NCBI GenBank assembly: GCA_035461405.1
Contig: DATHVH010000196.1
Coordinates: 1-13,824 of the forward strand
Direction: 5' to 3'
Origin: Anditalea sp035461405
GTDB taxonomy: Bacteria; Bacteroidota; Bacteroidia; Cytophagales; Cyclobacteriaceae
DNA: 13,824 nt
The notes below the pieces were generated by a model that had not been told where the DNA came from, did not search any database, and was given only the letters and a program-made list of their open reading frames with translations. Below, in pieces: positions 6,153 through 13,450 of this stretch. The position numbers and the translations under genes are program-made. Position 1 is the stretch's first letter. Each line of letters opens with the position of its first letter.

Positions 6153-7733
6153 CTATACTCCCAATAGCAATCTTGCCGGATCTTCAAGCAGCTGCTTAAC
6201 GCGTACCAGGAAGCTGACGGATTCTCTTCCATCAATGATCCTATGGTCATATGAAAGTGCTAGATACATCATGGGAAGGATGACCACTTCACCGTTTACG
6301 GCCATTGGTCTTTCCACTATATTGTGCATACCAAGGATGGCTGACTGAGGAGCATTAATGATAGGTGTGGACATCATCGACCCGAAAATACCTCCATTGG
6401 TAAGTGTGAAAGTACCTCCTGTCATCTCTTCTATCGATAGTTTACCCTCTCTTGCTTTGATCGCCAGTCTTACCACTTCTTTTTCGATCTGGTCAAAGCT
6501 CATGCCTTCTGCATTTCTGATCACCGGTACTACCAATCCTTTTGGAGAGGATACTGCTATAGAAATATCACAGAAATTATTAAAGACCATTTCGTTTCCA
6601 TCTATCTGTGCATTTACTGCAGGCCACTCCTGAAGCGCTACGCAGACTGCTTTGGTAAAGAAAGACATGAAGCCAAGATTTACCTGATGCTTTTCTTTAA
6701 ACTGATCTTTAAATTGTTTTCTTAAATCCATTATCGGCTTCATGTTCACCTCATTGAAAGTGGTGAGCATCGCCGTTTCATTCTTTACAGAAACCAAGCG
6801 TCTAGAGATTGTTCTTCTTAATGAAGACATTTTCTCTCTCTTAGTATCTCTGGATCCAGCTACTTTTGGTGCATCCTGAGTAGGAGTTTCCTCCTTAGTT
6901 GCTGGTTTGCTTTCTGATTTAGGGGCAGCTGGAGCTTTTTTCTCAGCTTTCTCGGCATCTTCCTTAGTGATTCTACCGTCCTTGCCAGTACCTTTAATGC
7001 TATCAGCGCTAATGCCTTTTTCAGCCAATATCTTAGATGCAGCAGGAGAGGCGTGACCAGTTGCATAAGTATCTTTATCAGAGGCGGATGAAGAGGTAGC
7101 CGATGCTGACTCAGCTGAAGTACCTCCGGTACTTTCAGACGGAGCACCACCTTCAGTTACTTCTATTTTACAGATCAGACCGCCTATTTCTAAAGTATCC
7201 CCTTCAGCGGCTACGTGTCTTAATATCCCATTCGCTTCTGCCGGCAGTTCAAAAGTAGCTTTATCTGAATCCACTTCAGCTATAATTTCATCCAGCTCCA
7301 CATAGTCACCGTCTTCTTTTAGCCAGCTGGCCAAGGTCACTTCAGTAATAGATTCACCCACTGTAGGGACGATCATTTCTTTCACTTCTCCTGTAGCCCC
7401 TGAAGATGGTGCATCAGTAGTATCTGATTTTTTTAAGATATCTTGTCCCTCAGATTGTTGGGAAGATGACCCGTTATTGGATTTGGATCCGGCAGAAGCA
7501 TCCGTATCGATTGTACAGATTACGTCGCCTATTTCTAAAGTATCACCCTCTTGGGCATTTATTTTTAAAATCCCCGCTGCCTCAGCAGTCAACTCAAAGG
7601 TAGCTTTATCGGATTCCAGTTCACAGATGACTTCATCCATTTCTACTTTGTCACCGTCTTTCTTAAACCATTCTCCGATTGTTACCTCAGTGATGGACTC
7701 TCCTACGGTTGGGACTTTTATTTCTAAGCTCAT
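6153..7733 (-). CDS. sucB: 2-oxoglutarate dehydrogenase E2, dihydrolipoyllysine succinyltransferase
   Basis: This is the core of the 2-oxoglutarate dehydrogenase complex, transferring the succinyl group from E1-loaded lipoamide to CoA. With the ATG at 7733 it is 526 residues. Two lipoyl domains are present: residues 1-77 with the lipoylated lysine Lys43 in SDKATFEL, and about 117-192 with Lys158 in the same motif. A Ser/Ala-rich linker follows, then the E3/E1-binding domain (about 226-262, HASPAASKILAEKGI), an Ala/Pro/Lys-rich linker, and the catalytic domain from about 300. The catalytic domain ends with the active-site motif HRIIDG, His497 and Asp501. E. coli SucB has a single lipoyl domain. 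A GTG at 7778 could extend the frame, but the added residues are not family-like. Pairing with sucA supports the succinyl rather than acetyl assignment. Confidence 0.95.
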   Translation of the reverse strand: MSLEIKVPTVGESITEVTIGEWFKKDGDKVEMDEVICELESDKATFELTAEAAGILKINAQEGDTLEIGDVICTIDTDASAGSKSNNGSSSQQSEGQDILKKSDTTDAPSSGATGEVKEMIVPTVGESITEVTLASWLKEDGDYVELDEIIAEVDSDKATFELPAEANGILRHVAAEGDTLEIGGLICKIEVTEGGAPSESTGGTSAESASATSSSASDKDTYATGHASPAASKILAEKGISADSIKGTGKDGRITKEDAEKAEKKAPAAPKSESKPATKEETPTQDAPKVAGSRDTKREKMSSLRRTISRRLVSVKNETAMLTTFNEVNMKPIMDLRKQFKDQFKEKHQVNLGFMSFFTKAVCVALQEWPAVNAQIDGNEMVFNNFCDISIAVSSPKGLVVPVIRNAEGMSFDQIEKEVVRLAIKAREGKLSIEEMTGGTFTLTNGGIFGSMMSTPIINAPQSAILGMHNIVERPMAVNGEVVILPMMYLALSYDHRIIDGRESVSFLVRVKQLLEDPARLLLGV

Positions 7734-7752
7734 ATCTTGATTTTTTACCCCC

Positions 7753-7833
7753 GGACTACGGTCCAAGGTTAATTTCACATTGATTAAAATTGATAAAATT
7801 AAACCCGTTGCCCCATGAGGATCAGCTCATGGG
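7753..7833 (-). other. two hairpins in the sucA-sucB intergenic RNA
   Basis: The 111-bp spacer holds a perfect 8-bp inverted repeat, CCCATGAG (7812-7819) with CTCATGGG (7826-7833), loop 6, lying 12 bp after the sucA stop. A smaller GGAC-TACG-GTCC hairpin (7753-7764), which wobble pairs can lengthen, lies 20 bp before the sucB ATG. Neither has a proper U-tract after it on the minus strand, so they look more like RNA-stability or partial attenuation elements than full terminators. Confidence 0.5.
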
Positions 7834-7844
7834 ACTTGGAGGTG

Positions 7845-10640
7845 TTATTGTAGCTTTAATGCTTTATATAAAATTGCTTCCTGCTCTTGGTGATGCACTT
7901 TGTTATAACCTGTAGCTGGTGAAGCACTAGATTTTCTTGAAATCACTTCCATAGGAAAATCCCTGTAAAGCGATCTCATCATATAAGTCCAATACCCCAT
8001 ATTCTCAGGCTCTTCCTGAACCCATACCACCTCAGCCTTTTTGTATTTCTTAACAGCTTCCAAGATTTGGTTCTTAGGCAGCGGATGTAATTGCTCCACC
8101 CTTACTATGGCCACATCTTTAACTTTCTCCTTCTCTCTAAGCTCAGTAAGATCGTAATAAATCTTGCCGGAGCAAAGTACTACTCTTTTTACTTTGGAAG
8201 CTTCTACTTCAGGATCCTGGATCACTTCTCTAAATCTACCGGAGGTAAACTCCTCTACCGGAGACATTACCTTAGGATGTCTAAGCAGTGATTTAGGTGA
8301 CATTACTATGCATGGCTTTCTAAATTCCCATGCCAACTGTCTTCTAAGCATATGGAAGAAGTTGGACGGCTCTGTGATATTAGCCACTATGATATTGTAT
8401 TCTGCTGCCAGCTGAAGAAATCTTTCCGGTCTTGCATTGGAGTGCTCTGGTCCCTGCCCCTCATATCCGTGGGGAAGCAGCATTACCAATCCGTTCATTT
8501 TTTGCCATTTAGACTCCCCTGAGGTGATGAACTGATCGATCATCACTTGGGCACCGTTTGCAAAATCTCCAAACTGTGCTTCCCAGATGGTAAGCGAGTG
8601 GGGATTGGCCATTCCGTAGCCATATTCAAATCCAAGTACCGCAAATTCAGAAAGAAGGGAATTGTAAATAGAAAATTTACCTTTTCTATCCTTCATTTCG
8701 TGAAGAGAATTATATGGTTTATTTGAGCTGGCATCATGTAGTACAGCATGTCTGTGGGAGAATGTACCCCTCTGCACATCCTGACCAGTAAGTCTTACTG
8801 TCTTACCTTCCAAAAGCAGGGAACCATAAGCCAAAAGCTCAGCTGCTGCCCAGTTAAGTGACTTAGTGCTGAAAAACATCTCCTTACGCTGCTTCATCTG
8901 AGCTTCTATCTGTTTGATAGGTTTGAAACCTTTTGGAATAGTAGTCAATGCTTCTGCTACTTTTCCTATGATTTCTTCGGAGATAAAAGTCTCAGGAGAT
9001 TTTTCAAAATCTTCTGGCTTAGACCTTCTTAGCGACTGCCATTCCTGTTCAAATTGAGTGAAACTATAAGGAAGTGGCTTTTCTTTCACCATGTTTAACC
9101 TGTCCTGGAGAAGCTTACGGAATTCCTGGTCCATCTGCTTGGCTACTTCCGCATCCACATCACCTCTTTCCAGTAATCTTTTATTATAGATTTCTCTTGG
9201 GTTGGGATGCTTAGAAATAATGTTATATAAAGAGGGCTGTGTGAACTTAGGCTCATCTGATTCATTGTGACCATGTCTTCTGTAACAGACCATATCCACG
9301 AAGATGTCCCTCTTGTATTTCTGACGAAATTCTATGGCAAGTTTCGCCGCAAACACTACAGCCTCAGCATCATCTCCGTTTACGTGGATCACAGGCGCAT
9401 CTATTATTTTAGCTACATCCGTGCAATAAATGGAAGACCTTGCATCATCAAAATCAGTAGTAAAGCCTACCTGATTATTGATCACAAAGTGTATGGTTCC
9501 GCCTACATTGTAGCCTTTTAGTCCAGCCATCTGTGTCACTTCATATACGATCCCCTGACCAGCTACAGCTGCATCACCATGGATCAAAATAGGAAGTGCC
9601 TTAGTTGTGTCATCCTTATGCTCTGAATCTATTTTTGCACGCATAAACCCTTCTACTACAGGATTTACGGCTTCGAGGTGGGATGGGTTAGGTGCCAGTT
9701 TAAGATTTACTTTTAGCTCTTCTGTCACCTGAATATCACTCGAATAACCCATGTGATATTTTACGTCACCATCACCCATGGTAAGGTCAGGCTTGGCAGT
9801 ACCTTCAAATTCCGAAAATATTTGCTCATAGGTTTTACCCATGATATTAGCAAGTACATTAAGACGACCTCTGTGGGCCATTCCTATCATTACTTCTTTT
9901 ACGCCTAATCCTGCTCCTTTTTGTATTACAGCATCCAGGAATGGGATGGTGCTTTCTCCACCTTCCAGCGAAAATCTTTTTTGTCCAAGATATTTGGTAT
10001 GCAGGAAATTTTCAAATACTACCGCTTCGTTAAGTTTGGAAAGAATTCTTTTTTTCTCTTCCGTAGGAGGGTTAAAGGTTAAAGCTTCTTTTTCAATTTT
10101 GGTTTTAAGCCAGTCAAGCATCTCCGGGTCACGGATATACAGGTACTCAAAACCCATAGAGCCTTCATAAATCTTTTTTAATGCCGCTACTATATCTTTT
10201 AGTTTGGCTTTACCTATCCCAATTTCTTCTCCTGCCTGGAACTCAGTATCCAGATCCGCTTCACTCAGACCTAGATCATCAAGGTCGATAAGGGCTTTAC
10301 GGTCCACTCTTTCTCTCACAGGATTGGTTTTAGATCTTAAATGGGCTCTTGAACGGTGAGCATGTATAAGCGCCCTAACTTTAATTTCTTTGGGAAGCTC
10401 CTCCATGTCCATAATGGTGCCTTTAGTGGCAAGGCTTCCATTTTCCGCCTTAGCAGAAGAAGCTGTGCTGGCCATTGCCCCACCCTCCTGATCTTCACCA
10501 TATTTAGTAATGGCGAATTCAAAGCCGTCAAAAAATGTCTTCCAGCTAGGGTCTACAGATTCGGGATTATTTTTATAATCATTATATAGCTCATCAATAT
10601 AAGCTACATGGGAATTTGAAATGTATGAGAATTTATCCAT
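7845..10640 (-). CDS. sucA: 2-oxoglutarate dehydrogenase E1 component
   Basis: This thiamine-diphosphate enzyme decarboxylates 2-oxoglutarate and succinylates the E2 lipoyl group in the TCA cycle. The start is the ATG at 10640, giving 931 residues, the normal size for E1o. The N-terminus (FSYISNSHVAYIDELYNDYK, ending in SWKTFFDGF) is the E2/E3-contact segment typical of E1o. Residues 50-75 are a low-complexity Ala/Ser-rich linker. Further motifs are KRFSLEGGE (221-229), GMAHRGRLNVL (253-263), the cofactor-binding GDAAVAGQG (355-363) with FVINNQVGFTT (385-395), and the C-terminal transketolase-type region with PHGYEGQGPEHSNARPERFLQL. It is first in the sucA-sucB order, and two -7-like boxes precede it. 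It is divergent from the sulfur genes on the plus strand. Confidence 0.98.
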   Translation of the reverse strand: MDKFSYISNSHVAYIDELYNDYKNNPESVDPSWKTFFDGFEFAITKYGEDQEGGAMASTASSAKAENGSLATKGTIMDMEELPKEIKVRALIHAHRSRAHLRSKTNPVRERVDRKALIDLDDLGLSEADLDTEFQAGEEIGIGKAKLKDIVAALKKIYEGSMGFEYLYIRDPEMLDWLKTKIEKEALTFNPPTEEKKRILSKLNEAVVFENFLHTKYLGQKRFSLEGGESTIPFLDAVIQKGAGLGVKEVMIGMAHRGRLNVLANIMGKTYEQIFSEFEGTAKPDLTMGDGDVKYHMGYSSDIQVTEELKVNLKLAPNPSHLEAVNPVVEGFMRAKIDSEHKDDTTKALPILIHGDAAVAGQGIVYEVTQMAGLKGYNVGGTIHFVINNQVGFTTDFDDARSSIYCTDVAKIIDAPVIHVNGDDAEAVVFAAKLAIEFRQKYKRDIFVDMVCYRRHGHNESDEPKFTQPSLYNIISKHPNPREIYNKRLLERGDVDAEVAKQMDQEFRKLLQDRLNMVKEKPLPYSFTQFEQEWQSLRRSKPEDFEKSPETFISEEIIGKVAEALTTIPKGFKPIKQIEAQMKQRKEMFFSTKSLNWAAAELLAYGSLLLEGKTVRLTGQDVQRGTFSHRHAVLHDASSNKPYNSLHEMKDRKGKFSIYNSLLSEFAVLGFEYGYGMANPHSLTIWEAQFGDFANGAQVMIDQFITSGESKWQKMNGLVMLLPHGYEGQGPEHSNARPERFLQLAAEYNIIVANITEPSNFFHMLRRQLAWEFRKPCIVMSPKSLLRHPKVMSPVEEFTSGRFREVIQDPEVEASKVKRVVLCSGKIYYDLTELREKEKVKDVAIVRVEQLHPLPKNQILEAVKKYKKAEVVWVQEEPENMGYWTYMMRSLYRDFPMEVISRKSSASPATGYNKVHHQEQEAILYKALKLQ

Positions 10641-10662
10641 GTTGGGTTGATTTCTTGGAAAA

Positions 10663-10670
10663 CAAATATA
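10663..10670 (-). promoter_or_regulatory. candidate sucA -7 box, proximal (TATATTTG)
   Basis: The minus strand reads TATATTTG, an exact TAnnTTTG match, 23 bp before the sucA ATG. About 20 bp further upstream is GGTTTTC, a weak -33 match. The leader would be only about 15-20 bases. Confidence 0.5.
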
Positions 10671-10711
10671 GAGAGATAAGATTTATTATGAAAACCGTAT
10701 ATTCGTATACA

Positions 10712-10719
10712 CAAATATA
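10712..10719 (-). promoter_or_regulatory. candidate sucA -7 box, distal (TATATTTG)
   Basis: A second exact TATATTTG on the minus strand, 49 bp upstream of the proximal copy. No good -33 TTTG is seen at the expected distance. A further TAATTTTG lies at 10751-10758. The tandem boxes suggest more than one sucA transcription start. Confidence 0.4.
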
Positions 10720-10978
10720 ATTGATAATCAGATTGGTTATAAATACGCTTCAAAATTAAATTTGGTATATTTAAAGATTTTTCATTATTAATCTACGGGA
10801 GAGGTATATTATGATAGTTGGTTTTGCAAATAGCATCTTAAAGAAATTCATTAATTGAAAAAAAATTTTTTAGAGGTAATCATCTTAGTTATAATTGCAG
10901 CACTCCTAAAAAATTTTGTCTTAAATATGGTATATGGATATCAATTCATTTTCTCCTTCTTATTTAAGTTATCATTGG

Positions 10979-10992
10979 GTGACAAAAGTCAC
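10979..10992. promoter_or_regulatory. Crp/Fnr-type operator upstream of the MBL-rhodanese gene
   Basis: GTGACAAAAGTCAC is a perfect 5-4-5 palindrome of the GTGA-N6-TCAC class bound by Crp/Fnr-family regulators. Its centre is about 41 bp before the start site predicted from the -7 box at 11015-11022, the class II activator position. No -33 TTTG is present, which fits an activator-dependent promoter. The site recurs at 12555-12568. Confidence 0.65.
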
Positions 10993-11014
10993 TCTATCCA
11001 CTTTTTATAATAAC

Positions 11015-11022
11015 TAAGTTTG
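11015..11022 (+). promoter_or_regulatory. -7 box for the MBL-rhodanese gene (TAAGTTTG)
   Basis: TAAGTTTG is an exact TAnnTTTG match, starting 36 bp after the first base of the operator and 35 bp before the ATG at 11050. It predicts a leader of about 20-25 bases. Confidence 0.55.
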
Positions 11023-11049
11023 TAAAATACGTATCACCACTACTTTATT

Positions 11050-12492
11050 ATGAAATTTAAAGCCTTTATCCTCATTGCATTTATTACGCTTGTGATTTCT
11101 ATACCCCTCCAAGCACAATTCAAGGCGAAATTCCAGCCTGCGGAAAGAGAATTTGCTGTAATTGAGCAATTTGAAGATGAGGGGCTCGCCCAGTTCTCCT
11201 ATGCTGTTATGGCTGAGGGAAAAATCATCTTGGTGGACCCTGCACGGGATATTGCACCTTATGTAAAGTTTGCAGAAAAGCATGGGGCAGAAATTATAGG
11301 GGTAATCGAAACCCACCCTCATGCAGATTTTATTTCCTCTCATTTGGAATTACACAATAATCTAAATGCTACCATCTATGTCAGTGAACTGGTAAGGGCA
11401 GAATATCCACATCAGGCTTTTGACGAGGGTGATGAAATCATCCTATCTCCCCAAGTAAAACTAATAGCCATATCTACCCCTGGTCATTCACCTGACGGAA
11501 TATCAGTAGTATTAAAGGAAAATGGAAAAGATGTAGCTGTATTTACCGGCGACACCATGTTCATAGGTGATGTGGGACGCCCGGATCTTCGTGAGACGGA
11601 CGGAAATTTTGAGTCTAAGAGGGAAGAACTGGCCCGTGCCATGTACAGAAGCACTCGGGAAAAGCTTATGCTGCTGGATGATGATGTGGCGGTTTATCCA
11701 ACTCATGGAGCCGGATCACTTTGTGGGAAAGCTATCCAAAAAGCCTATAGCAGTACCATCGGCCAAGAAAAACTTACCAATTATGCTTTGCAGGAAATGA
11801 GTGAGGAAGAATTTGTGACACTTATCCTGGAAGACCAACCTTTTGTCCCTAAATATTTCCCATACAATGTAGCCCTTAACAAGAAAGGAGCACAGAATAG
11901 AGCCTTAGGGATAGAAAAGGTTAAAATAATGGATAAGAATCATCAACCGAAGACAGGTTCACTTATCATAGACGGAAGATCAGAAAAACTATATAAAGCT
12001 TCTCACATACCGGAATCGATAAATATTATGGAAGGAGCAAAATTTGAAACCTGGTTAGGTAGTGTAGTAGCACCCACGACATCATTTTACTTAGTAGCGG
12101 ATTCAGAGGCGCAATTAAATACCCTCATTGGAAAAACGACAAAAATCGGATATGAACCCTTTATCAAAGGTGCTTTTATATATGACCTGAAAGACGGAAA
12201 TAGCATGAAGACTTTTCTAAAAGAAGAATTCACCAATAATCTAAATGGATATACGATTATCGATATAAGAGGTGTCAACGAGGTAAGAGATAATCCATTA
12301 TTTGATAACGCTATTAACATTCCGCTTCCCGAACTGGCAGAGAGAGCTGCTGAGATCCCATTAGATAAACCTATAGTCGTCCATTGTGGAACAGGATACC
12401 GATCGGCTATAGGCAGCAGCATTCTTCACCAGCTTTTGGAAGGGACTACCGTCCTTGATATGGGATCCCACGTTAAAGATTTTATGAAGTAG
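11050..12492 (+). CDS. secreted persulfide-dioxygenase-like MBL/rhodanese/rhodanese fusion (CstB-type)
   Basis: The protein is 480 residues. Residues 1-22 form a Sec signal peptide (MKFKAFILIAFITLVIS, cleavage likely after LQA), so the mature enzyme should be periplasmic. Residues 30-250 are a metallo-beta-lactamase domain with THPHADF (His89, His91, Asp93), TPGHSPDG (His146), FTGDTMF (Asp168) and PTHGAG (His219). The iron ligands of ETHE1-type persulfide dioxygenases (His, His, Asp) have matching residues at 89, 146 and 168; the usual His after HxHxD is Phe94. Residues 300-385 form a rhodanese-like domain (LIIDGRSEKLYKASHIPESI) with no Cys, hence a pseudo-domain. Residues 400-478 are a second rhodanese with the loop CGTGYRS, Cys446. 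MBL plus inactive plus active rhodanese is the layout of CstB. Such enzymes oxidise persulfides to sulfite and can form thiosulfate. The exact reaction here is inferred. Confidence 0.88.
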   Translation: MKFKAFILIAFITLVISIPLQAQFKAKFQPAEREFAVIEQFEDEGLAQFSYAVMAEGKIILVDPARDIAPYVKFAEKHGAEIIGVIETHPHADFISSHLELHNNLNATIYVSELVRAEYPHQAFDEGDEIILSPQVKLIAISTPGHSPDGISVVLKENGKDVAVFTGDTMFIGDVGRPDLRETDGNFESKREELARAMYRSTREKLMLLDDDVAVYPTHGAGSLCGKAIQKAYSSTIGQEKLTNYALQEMSEEEFVTLILEDQPFVPKYFPYNVALNKKGAQNRALGIEKVKIMDKNHQPKTGSLIIDGRSEKLYKASHIPESINIMEGAKFETWLGSVVAPTTSFYLVADSEAQLNTLIGKTTKIGYEPFIKGAFIYDLKDGNSMKTFLKEEFTNNLNGYTIIDIRGVNEVRDNPLFDNAINIPLPELAERAAEIPLDKPIVVHCGTGYRSAIGSSILHQLLEGTTVLDMGSHVKDFMK

Positions 12493-12542
12493 AAAAAAAT
12501 TTAAAGAAACCGGATTAATAAATAAAGCCATAATAGATAAAT

Positions 12543-12578
12543 GCTATTGGCTATGTGACAAATATCACTCTCAATAGC
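12543..12578. promoter_or_regulatory. Crp/Fnr-type operator upstream of the small unknown gene
   Basis: The core GTGACAAATATCAC (12555-12568) is a close copy of the operator at 10979; over 17 bases including the trailing TCT they differ at two positions. The core also reads TGTGA-N6-TCAC, close to the Crp consensus. An outer 7-bp inverted repeat, GCTATTG (12543-12549) with CAATAGC (12572-12578), is almost concentric with it and is absent at the other copy. Confidence 0.65.
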
Positions 12579-12590
12579 TAGGGTTATATT

Positions 12591-12598
12591 TACCTTTC
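12591..12598 (+). promoter_or_regulatory. candidate -7 box for the small unknown gene (TACCTTTC)
   Basis: TACCTTTC differs from TAnnTTTG only in the last base and lies exactly 36 bp after the first base of the operator, the same spacing as at the MBL-rhodanese promoter. An alternative, TATATTTA, lies at 12585-12592. With the box at 12591 the start of transcription would fall about 12603, almost on the start codon. Confidence 0.4.
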
Positions 12599-12605
12599 AA
12601 ATTAA

Positions 12606-12959
12606 TTGAAATTAAAAACTTACATATCGCTGCTGTTTACCATTGTCTTTTTGGGAAAATTCATCTTAATAGATGCCAACCTGATCAGCCATATACATGA
12701 CATTGATGCCATCACTTTACTGAAACCGTTTTGTAAAAAGAAGCAGCTTAAAACATTACCGGGAGAAGATCATTCATACGAGGCTTCAAGCAATTCTTCA
12801 TTATCAATTAATCTCCTGAATGTCTGTACGTCTTTATATTCCTTGGACTTAGACAAGGTTGAAAATACCATTACTAATCCACAAGCGAGATTTCATCCAT
12901 TTAAGGCTACTGCTTTATCTGCTTTTTTTGACAGCAGCTCGCCCCCTCCCCAGATTTAA
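12606..12959 (+). CDS. small protein of unknown function, membrane-anchored or secreted
   Basis: I do not recognise this 117-residue protein. A stop codon lies directly before the TTG at 12606 and there is no internal ATG, so TTG is the only reasonable start unless a base is wrong. Residues 5-24 are hydrophobic (ISLLFTIVFLGKFILIDANL) and follow a basic KLK start, so they form a signal anchor or signal peptide. After this come SHIHDID, PFCKKKQ with Cys43, a second Cys near residue 73 (LLNVCTSLY), and a Ser/Pro-rich tail ending SSSPPPQI. It has its own operator and -7 box and is followed after 83 bp by the DoxX and DsrE-like genes. This suggests an accessory role in the sulfur locus, which is inference only. 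Confidence 0.7.
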   Translation: MKLKTYISLLFTIVFLGKFILIDANLISHIHDIDAITLLKPFCKKKQLKTLPGEDHSYEASSNSSLSINLLNVCTSLYSLDLDKVENTITNPQARFHPFKATALSAFFDSSSPPPQI

Positions 12960-13042
12960 ATATTGGTTCCATTAATATACCCTTGCTGTAGGTTTTTCCC
13001 TACCGCCAAGTGGATCTGTATTACCATATATTTAAATCATCC

Positions 13043-13450
13043 ATGTATACAAAATTCATAGTAAGCAGCATTTCGGTCACGATATTCCGAATGATGCTAA
13101 GTGGCATTTTCCTAGTCGCCAGTACCAGCCACTTATTTAAAGTGGACCAGACTATCGATCGAATCAATCAAGCCAGATTTAAAGACATAGCCTATATGCT
13201 TGGAGATCCTAAATACTCAGTGATAGCTTCGGGCATAGGTATGTTGGTCGCTGGCATAAGCCTTTTGGTAGGATTCAAAGTTAAATGGGCAGCCATTATC
13301 TTAGCCTTGATCTTAATTCCCATTACCCTTACCGTACAATTAGGTTCCATTGAAAACTTGGGGCCGCTATTTAAAAACATAGCTATTATGGGTGGCCTCC
13401 TGTTCTTTATTTTAAATGATTTCAAAGCTAATCAACCAAACGTATTATGA
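13043..13450 (+). CDS. DoxX family membrane protein
   Basis: This 135-residue integral membrane protein appears to have four transmembrane helices: about residues 8-30 (SISVTIFRMMLSGIFLVAST), 54-75 (VIASGIGMLVAGISLLVGF), 78-95 (WAAIILALILIPITLTV) and 105-125 (LFKNIAIMGGLLFFIL). The last helix, with KNIAIMGGLL, and the first with FRMMLSGIFLVAS are typical of DoxX/DoxD-like proteins. Some members are subunits of thiosulfate:quinone oxidoreductase, while others are linked to sulfur or redox stress. I chose the ATG at 13043; a GTG at 13010 would add 11 residues that are not family-like. Its stop codon overlaps the next ATG (ATGA), which shows tight translational coupling to the DsrE-like gene. 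In this setting it may pass electrons from sulfur oxidation to the quinone pool, but this is inferred. Confidence 0.85.
   Translation: MYTKFIVSSISVTIFRMMLSGIFLVASTSHLFKVDQTIDRINQARFKDIAYMLGDPKYSVIASGIGMLVAGISLLVGFKVKWAAIILALILIPITLTVQLGSIENLGPLFKNIAIMGGLLFFILNDFKANQPNVL

Larger units (their letters stand above)
10641..11049. other. divergent intergenic region between sucA and the sulfur locus
   Basis: These 409 AT-rich bases hold the sucA promoters on the left, and the Crp/Fnr-like operator with a -7 box for the plus-strand sulfur gene on the right. The middle (about 10770-10970) shows no established feature. Two tiny open frames (10811-10858 and 10855-11010) are probably chance. Confidence 0.6.

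Noticed and set aside
6050..6250. 66-codon minus-strand frame over the sucB end and the right GTAC array
   Set aside because: It overlaps the sucB 3' end in another frame and its sequence is repeat-derived with no recognisable domain.
6860..7150. 96-codon minus-strand frame within sucB
   Set aside because: It is a frame-shifted reading of the Ala/Pro/Lys-rich linker of sucB; its Leu/Lys/Pro-rich composition follows from the linker codons.
12988..13003. GTAGG/CCTAC hairpin between the small unknown gene and doxX
   Set aside because: Only five base pairs and no U-tract, so it is too weak to call a terminator; the two genes may be co-transcribed.
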